From NCBI GenBank assembly GCA_036489765.1, contig DASXFE010000075.1:1-21880 (forward strand): a DNA stretch of 21,880 nucleotides. The letters are read 5' to 3'. The notes below the pieces were generated by a model that saw only the letters and a program-made list of their open reading frames with translations, had not been told where the DNA came from and made no database searches. Of the stretch, positions 1-6,058 are shown one piece after another; within the stretch, counting starts at the first letter, position 1, and each line of letters begins with the position of its first letter. Origin of the DNA: DATARH01 sp036489765 (GTDB taxonomy: Bacteria > Pseudomonadota > Alphaproteobacteria > ATCC43930 > CGMCC-115725). Both the position numbers and the translations under genes were made by a program.

Positions 1-640
1 CCTCTTCCCTGTGCCGCGCCACGCCTTGTTCGACGACGGCGAGCTTGCGCTCATACCGCGCGCCGCTGCCCGGCCCGACCCACAGCGCCGCCGCGCCGCC
101 GCAAAGCGCCGCCGCCAGTGCGGCCGCCGCGGTCGTGTTGCCGATGCCCATTTCGCCGATCGCCAAAAGATCGATGCCGGGCTCGACCGCCATCATGCCG
201 TAGGCGATGGCGCCGGCGCACTCCGCCTCGGTCATTGCCGGGGCCTCGACGATGTCGGCGGTCGGGGTTTCGAGGTTCATCTCGTAGACGCGCAGATCGG
301 CGTCGATGACCTTGCAAAGCTGGTTCACCGCGGCGCCGCCGGTGACGAAATTCTGCACCATCTGCGCCGTCACCATCGCCGGATAGGCTGAGACGCCGCG
401 CGCGGCAACCCCGTGATTGCCGGCGAAGACGGCGGTGCGGGGGTGGTCGATTCGGGGCGGGTGGCGGCCCTGCCAGGTCGCGAGCCATCGCGCCAGTTCC
501 TCGAGCCGGCCGAGAGCGCCGGGCGGCTTTGTCAGCTGCGCCTCGCGCAGCGCTGCGGCGGTGCCGGCCTCGAGATCGGGGCCGGGCAGATGCGTCATCA
601 GGGCGCGGATTTCGTCGAGGCTTGCCGCCGGTTCTGGCAT
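1..640 (-). CDS. cobT: Nicotinate-nucleotide--dimethylbenzimidazole phosphoribosyltransferase, 3' end missing
   Basis: CobT transfers phosphoribose from nicotinate mononucleotide to 5,6-dimethylbenzimidazole, giving alpha-ribazole phosphate for the lower ligand of cobalamin. Reading down from the ATG at 640, the frame stays open to the left edge (213 codons; the family is usually about 340-350). Family motifs are clear: KPPGALGRLEELA near residue 35, GNHGVAARGVSAYP near 75, a VTGGAAVNQL stretch near 100, and GEMGIGNTTAAAALAAAL near 155-172. The start is supported by AGAGGA five bases upstream. The C-terminal part, with the catalytic glutamate of the family, lies outside the window. It diverges from cobS across 75 bp, so both ends of nucleotide-loop assembly start from one intergenic region. 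Function is very sure; full length cannot be judged. Confidence 0.95.
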   Translation of the reverse strand, partial: MPEPAASLDEIRALMTHLPGPDLEAGTAAALREAQLTKPPGALGRLEELARWLATWQGRHPPRIDHPRTAVFAGNHGVAARGVSAYPAMVTAQMVQNFVTGGAAVNQLCKVIDADLRVYEMNLETPTADIVEAPAMTEAECAGAIAYGMMAVEPGIDLLAIGEMGIGNTTAAAALAAALCGGAAALWVGPGSGARYERKLAVVEQGVARHREE

Positions 641-684
641 GGTTTCCTCTGGTGGGCCGTCGCGATACGTGTAGCAACAAAACC

Positions 685-715
685 GGTTACGGTCAGGTGC
701 GGTTATAATCAGGTG
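685..715 (+). promoter_or_regulatory. Imperfect tandem direct repeat with embedded TATAAT, upstream of cobS
   Basis: Two 15-base units, GGTTACGGTCAGGTG (685-699) and GGTTATAATCAGGTG (701-715), differ at three positions and repeat with a 16-base period immediately before the cobS ATG. The second unit contains a perfect TATAAT (704-709). AACCGGTT (681-688) overlaps the first unit. Seen directly: the repeats and the -10-like hexamer. Inferred: a promoter or operator for cobS and possibly cobT. No good -35 hexamer is visible 16-18 bases upstream. Confidence 0.4.
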
Positions 716-1471
716 ATGGACGCGCGACGCGGCATCTTTGCCGATTTCCTGCTGGCGACGGCGGTGCTGACCCGCCTGCCGGTCGGCCTCGATGTCCCGG
801 AAGACGGGGCGGTCGCTGCATCGTGTTGGGCGTTTCCGCTGGTCGGCGCGGGGGTCGGGTTCATCGCCGGGTTCGTGTTTTTCGTCACCGGCCTGATTGG
901 GCTCGGCACATTGCCATCGGCCCTCCTGGCGGTTCTGGCCGGCGCGGCGGTCACGGGCGCGTTGCACGAGGACGGGCTCGCCGACACCGCCGACGGGTTC
1001 GGCGGCGGAAAGAGCCGGGAGACAAAGCTCGCGATCATGCGCGACAGCCGGGTCGGCACCTATGGCGTCGCCGCGCTCGTGTTCAGCATCGGGCTGCGCG
1101 TCGCCGCGCTGCACGCGATCAGCGACCCCATCCATGTCGGCCTCGGGCTGCTCGCGGCGCACGCCGCTTCGCGCGGGTTTCTCGGTATCGCGATGCGGCG
1201 CCTGCCGCCGGCGCGCACCGATGGGCTCGGCGCGGCGGCCGGTCGCCCCGGCAGGGCGGTTGCGCTGGTCGCGGTCGGGATCGGGGCCGTGATCGCGGTC
1301 TGCTGCCTCGGCCCCGCGCGCGGGGGCGCCGCGCTGGCGCTAGTCGCGGTCGCGGTCGCGGCGACGGTCGTGCTTGCCCGGCGGCAGATCGGCGGCTACA
1401 CCGGCGACGTGCTCGGCGCCTTCCAGCAGATTGGAGAGATCGTCATGTTGCTTGTCGCGGCGGCCCAATGA
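716..1471 (+). CDS. cobS: Adenosylcobinamide-GDP ribazoletransferase
   Basis: CobS is the membrane cobalamin synthase that joins adenosylcobinamide-GDP to alpha-ribazole (or its phosphate). The product is 251 residues, the usual size. The signature HEDGLADTADGFGGG is at residues 84-98, followed by DSRVGTYG (110-117) and a C-terminal GGYTGDVLGAFQQ segment, all typical of the family. Several hydrophobic alanine/valine/leucine-rich stretches fit a polytopic inner-membrane protein. The frame is open further upstream to 413, but that part is antisense to cobT and has no CobS-like sequence, so the ATG at 716 is chosen. The stop overlaps the next start as ATGA (1468-1471), implying translational coupling. 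No clear Shine-Dalgarno precedes the ATG. Confidence 0.95.
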   Translation: MDARRGIFADFLLATAVLTRLPVGLDVPEDGAVAASCWAFPLVGAGVGFIAGFVFFVTGLIGLGTLPSALLAVLAGAAVTGALHEDGLADTADGFGGGKSRETKLAIMRDSRVGTYGVAALVFSIGLRVAALHAISDPIHVGLGLLAAHAASRGFLGIAMRRLPPARTDGLGAAAGRPGRAVALVAVGIGAVIAVCCLGPARGGAALALVAVAVAATVVLARRQIGGYTGDVLGAFQQIGEIVMLLVAAAQ

Positions 1472-2172
1472 CCGGCCTGCCTCCCGCCAATTCGCCGTTC
1501 AATCCCGGGCAGGTCGGCGCCGGCGTGCCCGAGGGCGAGGCGGTCACGACCCGGTTCTGGTGGGTGCGCCATGCCCCGGTCGCCCACGACGGCCGCATCT
1601 ACGGCCAGGAGGACAAGCCCTGCGACTGCCGTGACGCGGCCGTCTTCGCCGGGCTCGCGCGCCAGCTTCCGAAAAAGGCCGTGTGGGTCACCAGCAATCT
1701 CCGCCGCACGCACGAGACGGCACGCGCGATCGTCGCCGCCGGGCTTGCCGGTCCCGCGCAGATCCCGGGCCCCGAGGCGCAGGCCATCTCCGATCTCGCC
1801 GAGCAGAATTTCGGCGAATGGCAGGGCATGACCTATGAGGAATTGCGTCAGTCTCGGGGCGGCGCCTATCACCGGTTCTGGCACGCGCCGGCGCACCAGC
1901 GCGTACCGGGCGGCGAGAGCTTTGTCGACATGATGGCCCGGGTCTCGTGGACGATCCTGCAGCTCGTCGAGCAGCATCGCGGCCGCGACGTTATCGCCGT
2001 CGCGCATGGCGGCACCATCCGTTGCGCGCTGGGCCTCGCGCTCGGACTCGAACCCGAGCACTGCCTCGCCTTCACGATGGAGAACTGCTCGCTGACCCGG
2101 ATCGACCATATCGAGGGGTCGGGGATGGGGCACAACTGGCGGGTCATCGCCGTCAACCGCCCGCCGAAGTGA
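1468..2172 (+). CDS. cobC: Histidine phosphatase family protein, probable alpha-ribazole phosphatase
   Basis: Product of 234 residues of the phosphoglycerate-mutase-like histidine phosphatase superfamily. The phosphorylated histidine lies in WWVRHAP (H35). SNLRRTHETA (76-85) and NFGEWQG (114-120) are typical of the branch, and the second catalytic histidine is H180 in VAHGGTIR. In the cobalamin pathway such an enzyme removes the phosphate from alpha-ribazole-5'-phosphate (CobC in the enterobacterial naming; in Pseudomonas naming cobC is a different gene). The superfamily is broad, so the specific role rests on position: it overlaps cobS by four bases upstream and cobU downstream. About 25 residues precede the first conserved motif, somewhat longer than usual, and the ATG coupled to the cobS stop is the natural start. 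Confidence 0.8.
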   Translation: MTGLPPANSPFNPGQVGAGVPEGEAVTTRFWWVRHAPVAHDGRIYGQEDKPCDCRDAAVFAGLARQLPKKAVWVTSNLRRTHETARAIVAAGLAGPAQIPGPEAQAISDLAEQNFGEWQGMTYEELRQSRGGAYHRFWHAPAHQRVPGGESFVDMMARVSWTILQLVEQHRGRDVIAVAHGGTIRCALGLALGLEPEHCLAFTMENCSLTRIDHIEGSGMGHNWRVIAVNRPPK

Positions 2173-2699
2173 TGGCCGGGCTGCCCGCGACCACCCTCGT
2201 TCTCGGCGGCGCCCGCTCGGGCAAGAGCCGCTATGCCGAGTGTCTGATCGAGGGCGCGGCGATGTCCGGGACTTATTGCGCCACGGCCGAAGCCGGCGAC
2301 GCCGAGATGGCCGAGCGTATCGCCGCGCACCGTGCCCGCCGCGGCGCTTTCTGGCGCACGGTTGAGGCGCCGCTCGCGCCGGCCGAGGCGATCCGCGCGG
2401 AAAGCCGCGCCGAACGGCCCATTCTGATCGATTGCCTAACCTTATGGCTAACCAACGTCATGCTGGCCAGGCGGGAGATCGAGGCCGAGGCCGCCGCCTT
2501 GGTCGCCGCTCTGCGCGAGGCTGAGGGCCCGGTCGTGCTCGTCGCCAACGAGGTCGGGCTCGGCCTTGTTCCGGAAACTCCGCTCGGCCGCCGTTTTCGC
2601 GACGAAGCGGGGCGGCTCAACCAGGAGATCGCTGCGCTCGCCGACCGCGTCGTCTTCATGGCGGCGGGGCTGCCGCTGGTGCTGAAGGGAGGCGCGTAG
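2172..2699 (+). CDS. cobU: Adenosylcobinamide kinase / adenosylcobinamide-phosphate guanylyltransferase
   Basis: CobU (CobP in Pseudomonas naming) phosphorylates adenosylcobinamide and then transfers GMP to it, making the CobS substrate. The 175-residue length matches the family. The P-loop GGARSGKS is at 12-19, and H53 in RIAAHRARR corresponds to the histidine that is guanylylated. DCLTLWLTN (87-95), NEVGLGLVPE (126-135) and FRDEAGRLNQEIA (142-154) are diagnostic. The ATG at 2172 overlaps the previous stop by one base. A purine-rich AAGGGAGG at its 3' end serves as the Shine-Dalgarno of the next gene. Confidence 0.95.
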   Translation: MAGLPATTLVLGGARSGKSRYAECLIEGAAMSGTYCATAEAGDAEMAERIAAHRARRGAFWRTVEAPLAPAEAIRAESRAERPILIDCLTLWLTNVMLARREIEAEAAALVAALREAEGPVVLVANEVGLGLVPETPLGRRFRDEAGRLNQEIAALADRVVFMAAGLPLVLKGGA

Positions 2700-2701
2700 G
2701 C

Positions 2702-3295
2702 ATGCCGGCCTCGGCGCTCGCACGGCTGAGGGCGAAGCCGCCGGCGGAGCGGCGGATCGCGATCGTCCTTGCCGGCTCTGCGGACGTGCCGCGGGCCGCG
2801 GTAGAGCTGCTGGCCGCGTTTCGCGGCGCTGGATATCGCGTCAAGGACGCGCCGGCCGACGGCGAAGGGCTGACCGCGCGCCTTCAGGCCGAACCTGAGG
2901 AAAGCCTCTCCTTCGCGACCTATTCGGCGGTGTTCGCAACGCTGCCGATGCCGCTGCAACAGCGCGTGTCGTCGCAATGGGGCGCGGCCGAGCGCGATCC
3001 GCTCTTTCGCCCGGGGCGGCTCGATTGCGGCCGCTTCGTGATCCCGGCGCTTCGCTGCGGCAACATCGCGGTGCTGGTCCCGCCGGCCCGCGCCGATGCG
3101 GCGCCGCCGCATTCCTATCTCGCCGCCTATGCGTGGCTCAGCGACGAATTCCGCGCCGATGCGGTGATCGATCTCGGCGGGCTCGACGCCCCGCCCACAG
3201 AGGTGCTCGGGCCGCTGCCGCGGCTCTGCCCGCCTATTGTCGACGGTGAGGTCCGCGACGATTTTATCGAGGCGATCGACCGTGACGCGGGGTGA
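2702..3295 (+). CDS. Miniature CobN-like protein lacking conserved chelatase motifs
   Basis: The 197-residue product resembles collapsed pieces of CobN, the large (about 1,100-1,300 residue) subunit of aerobic cobaltochelatase. Segments that recall CobN in the right order are RRIAIVLA (17-24), GYRVKDAPADGEGLTARL, LSFATYSAVFATLP, WGAAERDPLFR, PPHSYLAAYAWLSDEFRADAVI and EVLGPLPRLCPPIVDGE. Between them the family's best conserved motifs are missing in frame: the GRIGNGVGLDTP region, the YHDPDLVPPHG region (only PPH kept) and the KHGNLEWLPGK region. The frame is intact, has a strong Shine-Dalgarno (AAGGGAGG, about 2686-2693) and starts 2 bases after cobU, so it looks expressed. It cannot be a working chelatase by the known mechanism. 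It may be a regulatory or binding subunit, or a gene in decay. Homology is recognised from memory of the family, not by a search. Confidence 0.7.
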   Translation: MPASALARLRAKPPAERRIAIVLAGSADVPRAAVELLAAFRGAGYRVKDAPADGEGLTARLQAEPEESLSFATYSAVFATLPMPLQQRVSSQWGAAERDPLFRPGRLDCGRFVIPALRCGNIAVLVPPARADAAPPHSYLAAYAWLSDEFRADAVIDLGGLDAPPTEVLGPLPRLCPPIVDGEVRDDFIEAIDRDAG

Positions 3296-3311
3296 GGCCG
3301 GCTGGCGTGTG

Positions 3312-4307
3312 TCAGCCGCCCGGCGTGAGCTGCATCGCCAGCCAGGCGCCGAGCACCATCCCCCCGATGATAAGCCCGGTCAGCCGGTAAAGGCCGAGCG
3401 CGCGCACGATATCCTCCGGCGTCGCCTGGGCCGTGCCGTCGCCGACCCAGGAATCGGCGACCCAGCCCTCGGCGTATTGCCGCGGTCCCGCCAGCGACAG
3501 GCCGAGGGCGCCGGCCATCGCCGCCTCCGGCCAGCCGGCGTTGGGCGAGCGGTGCCGCCGCGCGTCGCGCAGCATGATCTTGACCGCCCGACCGGCCCAG
3601 GCGCCGCGGGCGAACAGCGCTGCGACCGCCAGCAGCACCCCGCTGAGCCGCGCCGGGATCAGGTTCGCAAGGTCGTCGAACCGCGCCGCCGCCCAACCAA
3701 AGACCCGATATTCTTCGCTTTTATGGCCGATCATGCTGTCGAGGGTGTTTGCCATCTTGTAGGCGAAGAGGCCGGGCAAACCGAGCACCAGGTACCAGAA
3801 GATCGGCGCGACCACGCCGTCGCTGAAATTCTCGGCGAGGCTTTCGATCGCCGCGCGCGCGACGCCGGATGCGTCGAGGCTCGCCGGGTTGCGTCCGACG
3901 ATGTGGCTGACCGCGTTGCGCCCGCCGGCGAGCCCGTAGCGGCCGAGCGCCGCCGCGACCCGCAGCACATGGTCGTGCAGGCCGCGCCAGGCGAGCAGCA
4001 CCGCGATCGCGACCGCCTCGACGACGGCCCCGGCGAGGCTGGGGCGGCAAAGCACCTCGATGCTCCAGCCGATCCCGGCCGCCGCCGGCACCAGGATCAG
4101 CACGGTGACGATGCCGCGGAACCGCCGTGCCGCGCTGCCGCGCTGCGGGCGGTTGAGCTTGCGGTCGAACGCGGCGATCGCGCGCCCCATCAGCACGATC
4201 GGGTGCGGAATCACCTGGAACACTGCATTCATGTCGCCGAACAGCGCGTCGAGCACAAGCCCGAAGAACACCAGCAGCAGCCGGTCGTGTGTGCCGACAA
4301 AGGTCAT
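3312..4307 (-). CDS. cbiB: Adenosylcobinamide-phosphate synthase (CbiB/CobD type)
   Basis: Membrane enzyme that attaches the aminopropanol linker (or its phosphate) to adenosylcobyric acid. The 331-residue product is family length. Diagnostic motifs are PHPIVLMGRAIAAFD near the N-terminus, ENFSDGVVAPIFWYLVLGLPG, NTLDSMIGHKSEEYRVFG, FDDLANLIPARLSG and SPNAGWPEAAMAGALG. Hydrophobic segments are spread through the chain, as expected for a polytopic inner-membrane protein. The ATG at 4307 is chosen; the open frame upstream runs antisense into cbiX and carries no family sequence. It converges with the CobN-like gene across 16 bp with no terminator and diverges from cbiX across 53 bp. The same enzyme is called CobD in Pseudomonas/Rhizobium naming. 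Confidence 0.94.
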   Translation of the reverse strand: MTFVGTHDRLLLVFFGLVLDALFGDMNAVFQVIPHPIVLMGRAIAAFDRKLNRPQRGSAARRFRGIVTVLILVPAAAGIGWSIEVLCRPSLAGAVVEAVAIAVLLAWRGLHDHVLRVAAALGRYGLAGGRNAVSHIVGRNPASLDASGVARAAIESLAENFSDGVVAPIFWYLVLGLPGLFAYKMANTLDSMIGHKSEEYRVFGWAAARFDDLANLIPARLSGVLLAVAALFARGAWAGRAVKIMLRDARRHRSPNAGWPEAAMAGALGLSLAGPRQYAEGWVADSWVGDGTAQATPEDIVRALGLYRLTGLIIGGMVLGAWLAMQLTPGG

Positions 4308-4360
4308 TGCCGTGCCACTGTCGGCGAGGCCGCGGCCGCGATCAACCGGCAGGCGAGCGG

Positions 4361-5113
4361 ATGCGCGATACGGCGGTGATGCTGTGCGGCCACGGCAGCC
4401 GCGATTCGGAGGGGATCGCGGAATTCGAGCGGGCCGCTCACGGCCTGCGCCTGCGTCTCGCCGACTATGATGTCGGCACCGGCTATCTCGAATTCGGCCC
4501 GCCCACAATCCGCGACGGCCTCGCGGCGCTGGCCGGGCGCGGCGCCCGACGAATCTACGCGGTGCCCGCAATGCTGTCTGCCGCGAGCCATGTCAAGCAC
4601 GACCTTCCGCGCGAAATCGCCGGGTTTGCCGCCGCCCGTCCAGGGGTCGAGGTGCGGCTCGCCCGTGAGCTCGGGATCGACGGGAGGCTGATCGCCGCCG
4701 CCGCCGAGCGGATCGCCGCCGCCATTGCCGACCCGGGCAGCGGCGCGGCGCTGGTCGTCGTCGGGCACGGCAGCAGCGATCCCGCCGCCAATGCGAACAT
4801 TCGCGAGATCGCGGGGCTGGTCGGGGAAGCGATGGGGCTCGGCCGGGATGGAGCCGGCTTGAGCGGTGTCGCTCATCCCCGCGTCCCTGCCACGCTCAGG
4901 CGCTTGGCGGGGCTCGGATGGCGGCGGATCGTGGTGTTCCCCTATTTCCTCTTCACCGGAGTTCTGGTCAAACGCATCTACGCCGCGACCGATGCCGTCG
5001 CCGAGGAGTTTCCGGCCATCGATTTCATCAAGGCCTCGTATCTCGGCGCCCACGACCTCGTGCTCGACACGCTCGCCGATCGGGTCGGCGAGCTCCACCA
5101 TCCGCCTAGTTAA
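4361..5113 (+). CDS. cbiX: Sirohydrochlorin cobaltochelatase-like protein, two-domain CbiX
   Basis: Class II chelatase family. The 250-residue product has two tandem CbiX-type domains. The first contains CGHGSRD (H11) and PAMLSAASHVKHDLP (H77, H80); the second contains VGHGSSDP (H136) and VFPYFLFTGVLVKRI (192-206). In CbiX the first-domain histidines bind cobalt and act in ATP-independent insertion into sirohydrochlorin. The second domain has one motif histidine and no equivalent of H77, which is common for the long form. The ATG at 4361 has AGGCGAG just upstream; an earlier in-frame ATG would overlap the start of cbiB and adds no conserved sequence. The next gene starts 6 bases after the stop. 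Whether the true substrate is sirohydrochlorin or a later corrinoid is unknown. Confidence 0.88.
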   Translation: MRDTAVMLCGHGSRDSEGIAEFERAAHGLRLRLADYDVGTGYLEFGPPTIRDGLAALAGRGARRIYAVPAMLSAASHVKHDLPREIAGFAAARPGVEVRLARELGIDGRLIAAAAERIAAAIADPGSGAALVVVGHGSSDPAANANIREIAGLVGEAMGLGRDGAGLSGVAHPRVPATLRRLAGLGWRRIVVFPYFLFTGVLVKRIYAATDAVAEEFPAIDFIKASYLGAHDLVLDTLADRVGELHHPPS

Positions 5114-5119
5114 CCGACG

Positions 5120-6058
5120 ATGGCGGCATTCGATACCTACATCATCGTCGACTGGAGCGCGGCCAGCGTACCGAAGACCGGCCGCGACAGCATCTGGGTC
5201 TGCCGGCTCGATGCCGCGGGGGAGACGGTCGCGAACCCCGCGGCGCGCCATGCTGCGGCGGCGCTCCTCTCCGACATGCTCGCGGCCGCGACGGCGCGCG
5301 GCGAGCGGGTCGTGGTCGGGTTCGATTTCCCGTTCGGCTATCCGGCGGGGTTCGCCGCGCGGCTCGGCCTTTCCGGCATGCCATGGCGCGCCGTGTGGGA
5401 CGAGTTTGCGCGGCTGCTCGACGACCATCCCGACAACCGGAACAACCGGTTCGAGGTCGGCGAGATGCTGAACCGGCGGATCTCGAACGGGCGGTTCCCC
5501 TTCTGGGGCTGTCCGCCCGGCCGCGATTACGCGCACCTCGGACCCAGGCACCATAACGGCCATGCCGTCGGCGGCCTTGCCGAAAAGCGCCTGATCGACA
5601 GCTGGATGGTCGGCGCCCAGCCGTGCTGGAAACTCGCCTATACCGGCTCGGTCGGCAGTCAGGCACTGACCGGCATCCCGATCGTGCGGGCGCTGCGCGA
5701 CGATCCGCGCTGGGTTGGCGGAGCACGAATCTGGCCGTTCGAAACCGGCCTCGCCTTGCCCGGCGACTCCCGCATCGTCTTCGCCGAGGTCTGGCCGTCA
5801 TGGTGGCGCAAGAAGATCCAATCCGAGCTCGGCCCGCCCAACGACAAGGCGCAAGTCCGCTCGGTCGCCCGGATCTTCGCCGAAGCCGACCGGGCGGGAG
5901 ACCTTGCCGGCTGGTTCTCGCCTCCTGTCGCGGCGGCAGACCATGATCGTGTCGTTGCGGAGGAGGCCTGGACGCTGGGCGTTACCGCTCCTCGGCTTCC
6001 GAAAATCCCCACCCCGATCCTCCCCCGCAAGCGGGGGAGGGCTGGCGTGGGGGCTTAA
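5120..6058 (+). CDS. Uncharacterised protein in the cobalamin cluster, RNase H-like fold suspected
   Basis: The 312-residue soluble product is not assigned to a named function. An N-terminal beta-strand pattern TYIIVDWSAAS (D11) and a second VVVGFDFPFGYP (D69) resemble the acidic-residue strands of RNase H-like or DUF429-like folds; this is inference. Other striking segments are NRNNRFEVGEMLNRR (106-120), PFWGCPPG (127-134), QPCWKLAYTGSVGSQALTGIP (start 167) and VFAEVWPS (220-227). It starts 6 bases after cbiX and is probably co-transcribed with it, which suggests a corrinoid-related job. Residues from about 297 to the stop (IPTPILPRKRGRAGVGA) are encoded by a dispersed palindromic repeat and are unlikely to belong to the original protein. 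The stop abuts the GTG of the next gene. Reality as a gene is sure; function is open. Confidence 0.85.
   Translation: MAAFDTYIIVDWSAASVPKTGRDSIWVCRLDAAGETVANPAARHAAAALLSDMLAAATARGERVVVGFDFPFGYPAGFAARLGLSGMPWRAVWDEFARLLDDHPDNRNNRFEVGEMLNRRISNGRFPFWGCPPGRDYAHLGPRHHNGHAVGGLAEKRLIDSWMVGAQPCWKLAYTGSVGSQALTGIPIVRALRDDPRWVGGARIWPFETGLALPGDSRIVFAEVWPSWWRKKIQSELGPPNDKAQVRSVARIFAEADRAGDLAGWFSPPVAAADHDRVVAEEAWTLGVTAPRLPKIPTPILPRKRGRAGVGA
6007..6054. repeat. Dispersed palindromic repeat inside a coding 3' end
   Basis: The core is a perfect inverted repeat, CCTCCCCCGC (6019-6028) and GCGGGGGAGG (6031-6040) around AA, flanked by imperfectly pairing CCCCACCCC and GTGGGGGC. The same CCCGCAAGCGGG core recurs in the element at 14353-14474, so both belong to one family of intergenic palindromes. 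Here it has been absorbed into the reading frame of the upstream gene. Confidence 0.75.

Noticed and set aside
51..680. Long minus-strand frame overlapping cobT in another phase
   Set aside because: Its Arg/Pro/Ala-rich low-complexity product is typical of a shadow frame in high-GC DNA; the true cobT frame carries all family motifs.
413..715. Open 101-codon extension upstream of the cobS ATG
   Set aside because: It is antisense to the well-supported cobT start region and has no CobS-like residues; CobS family length fits the ATG at 716.
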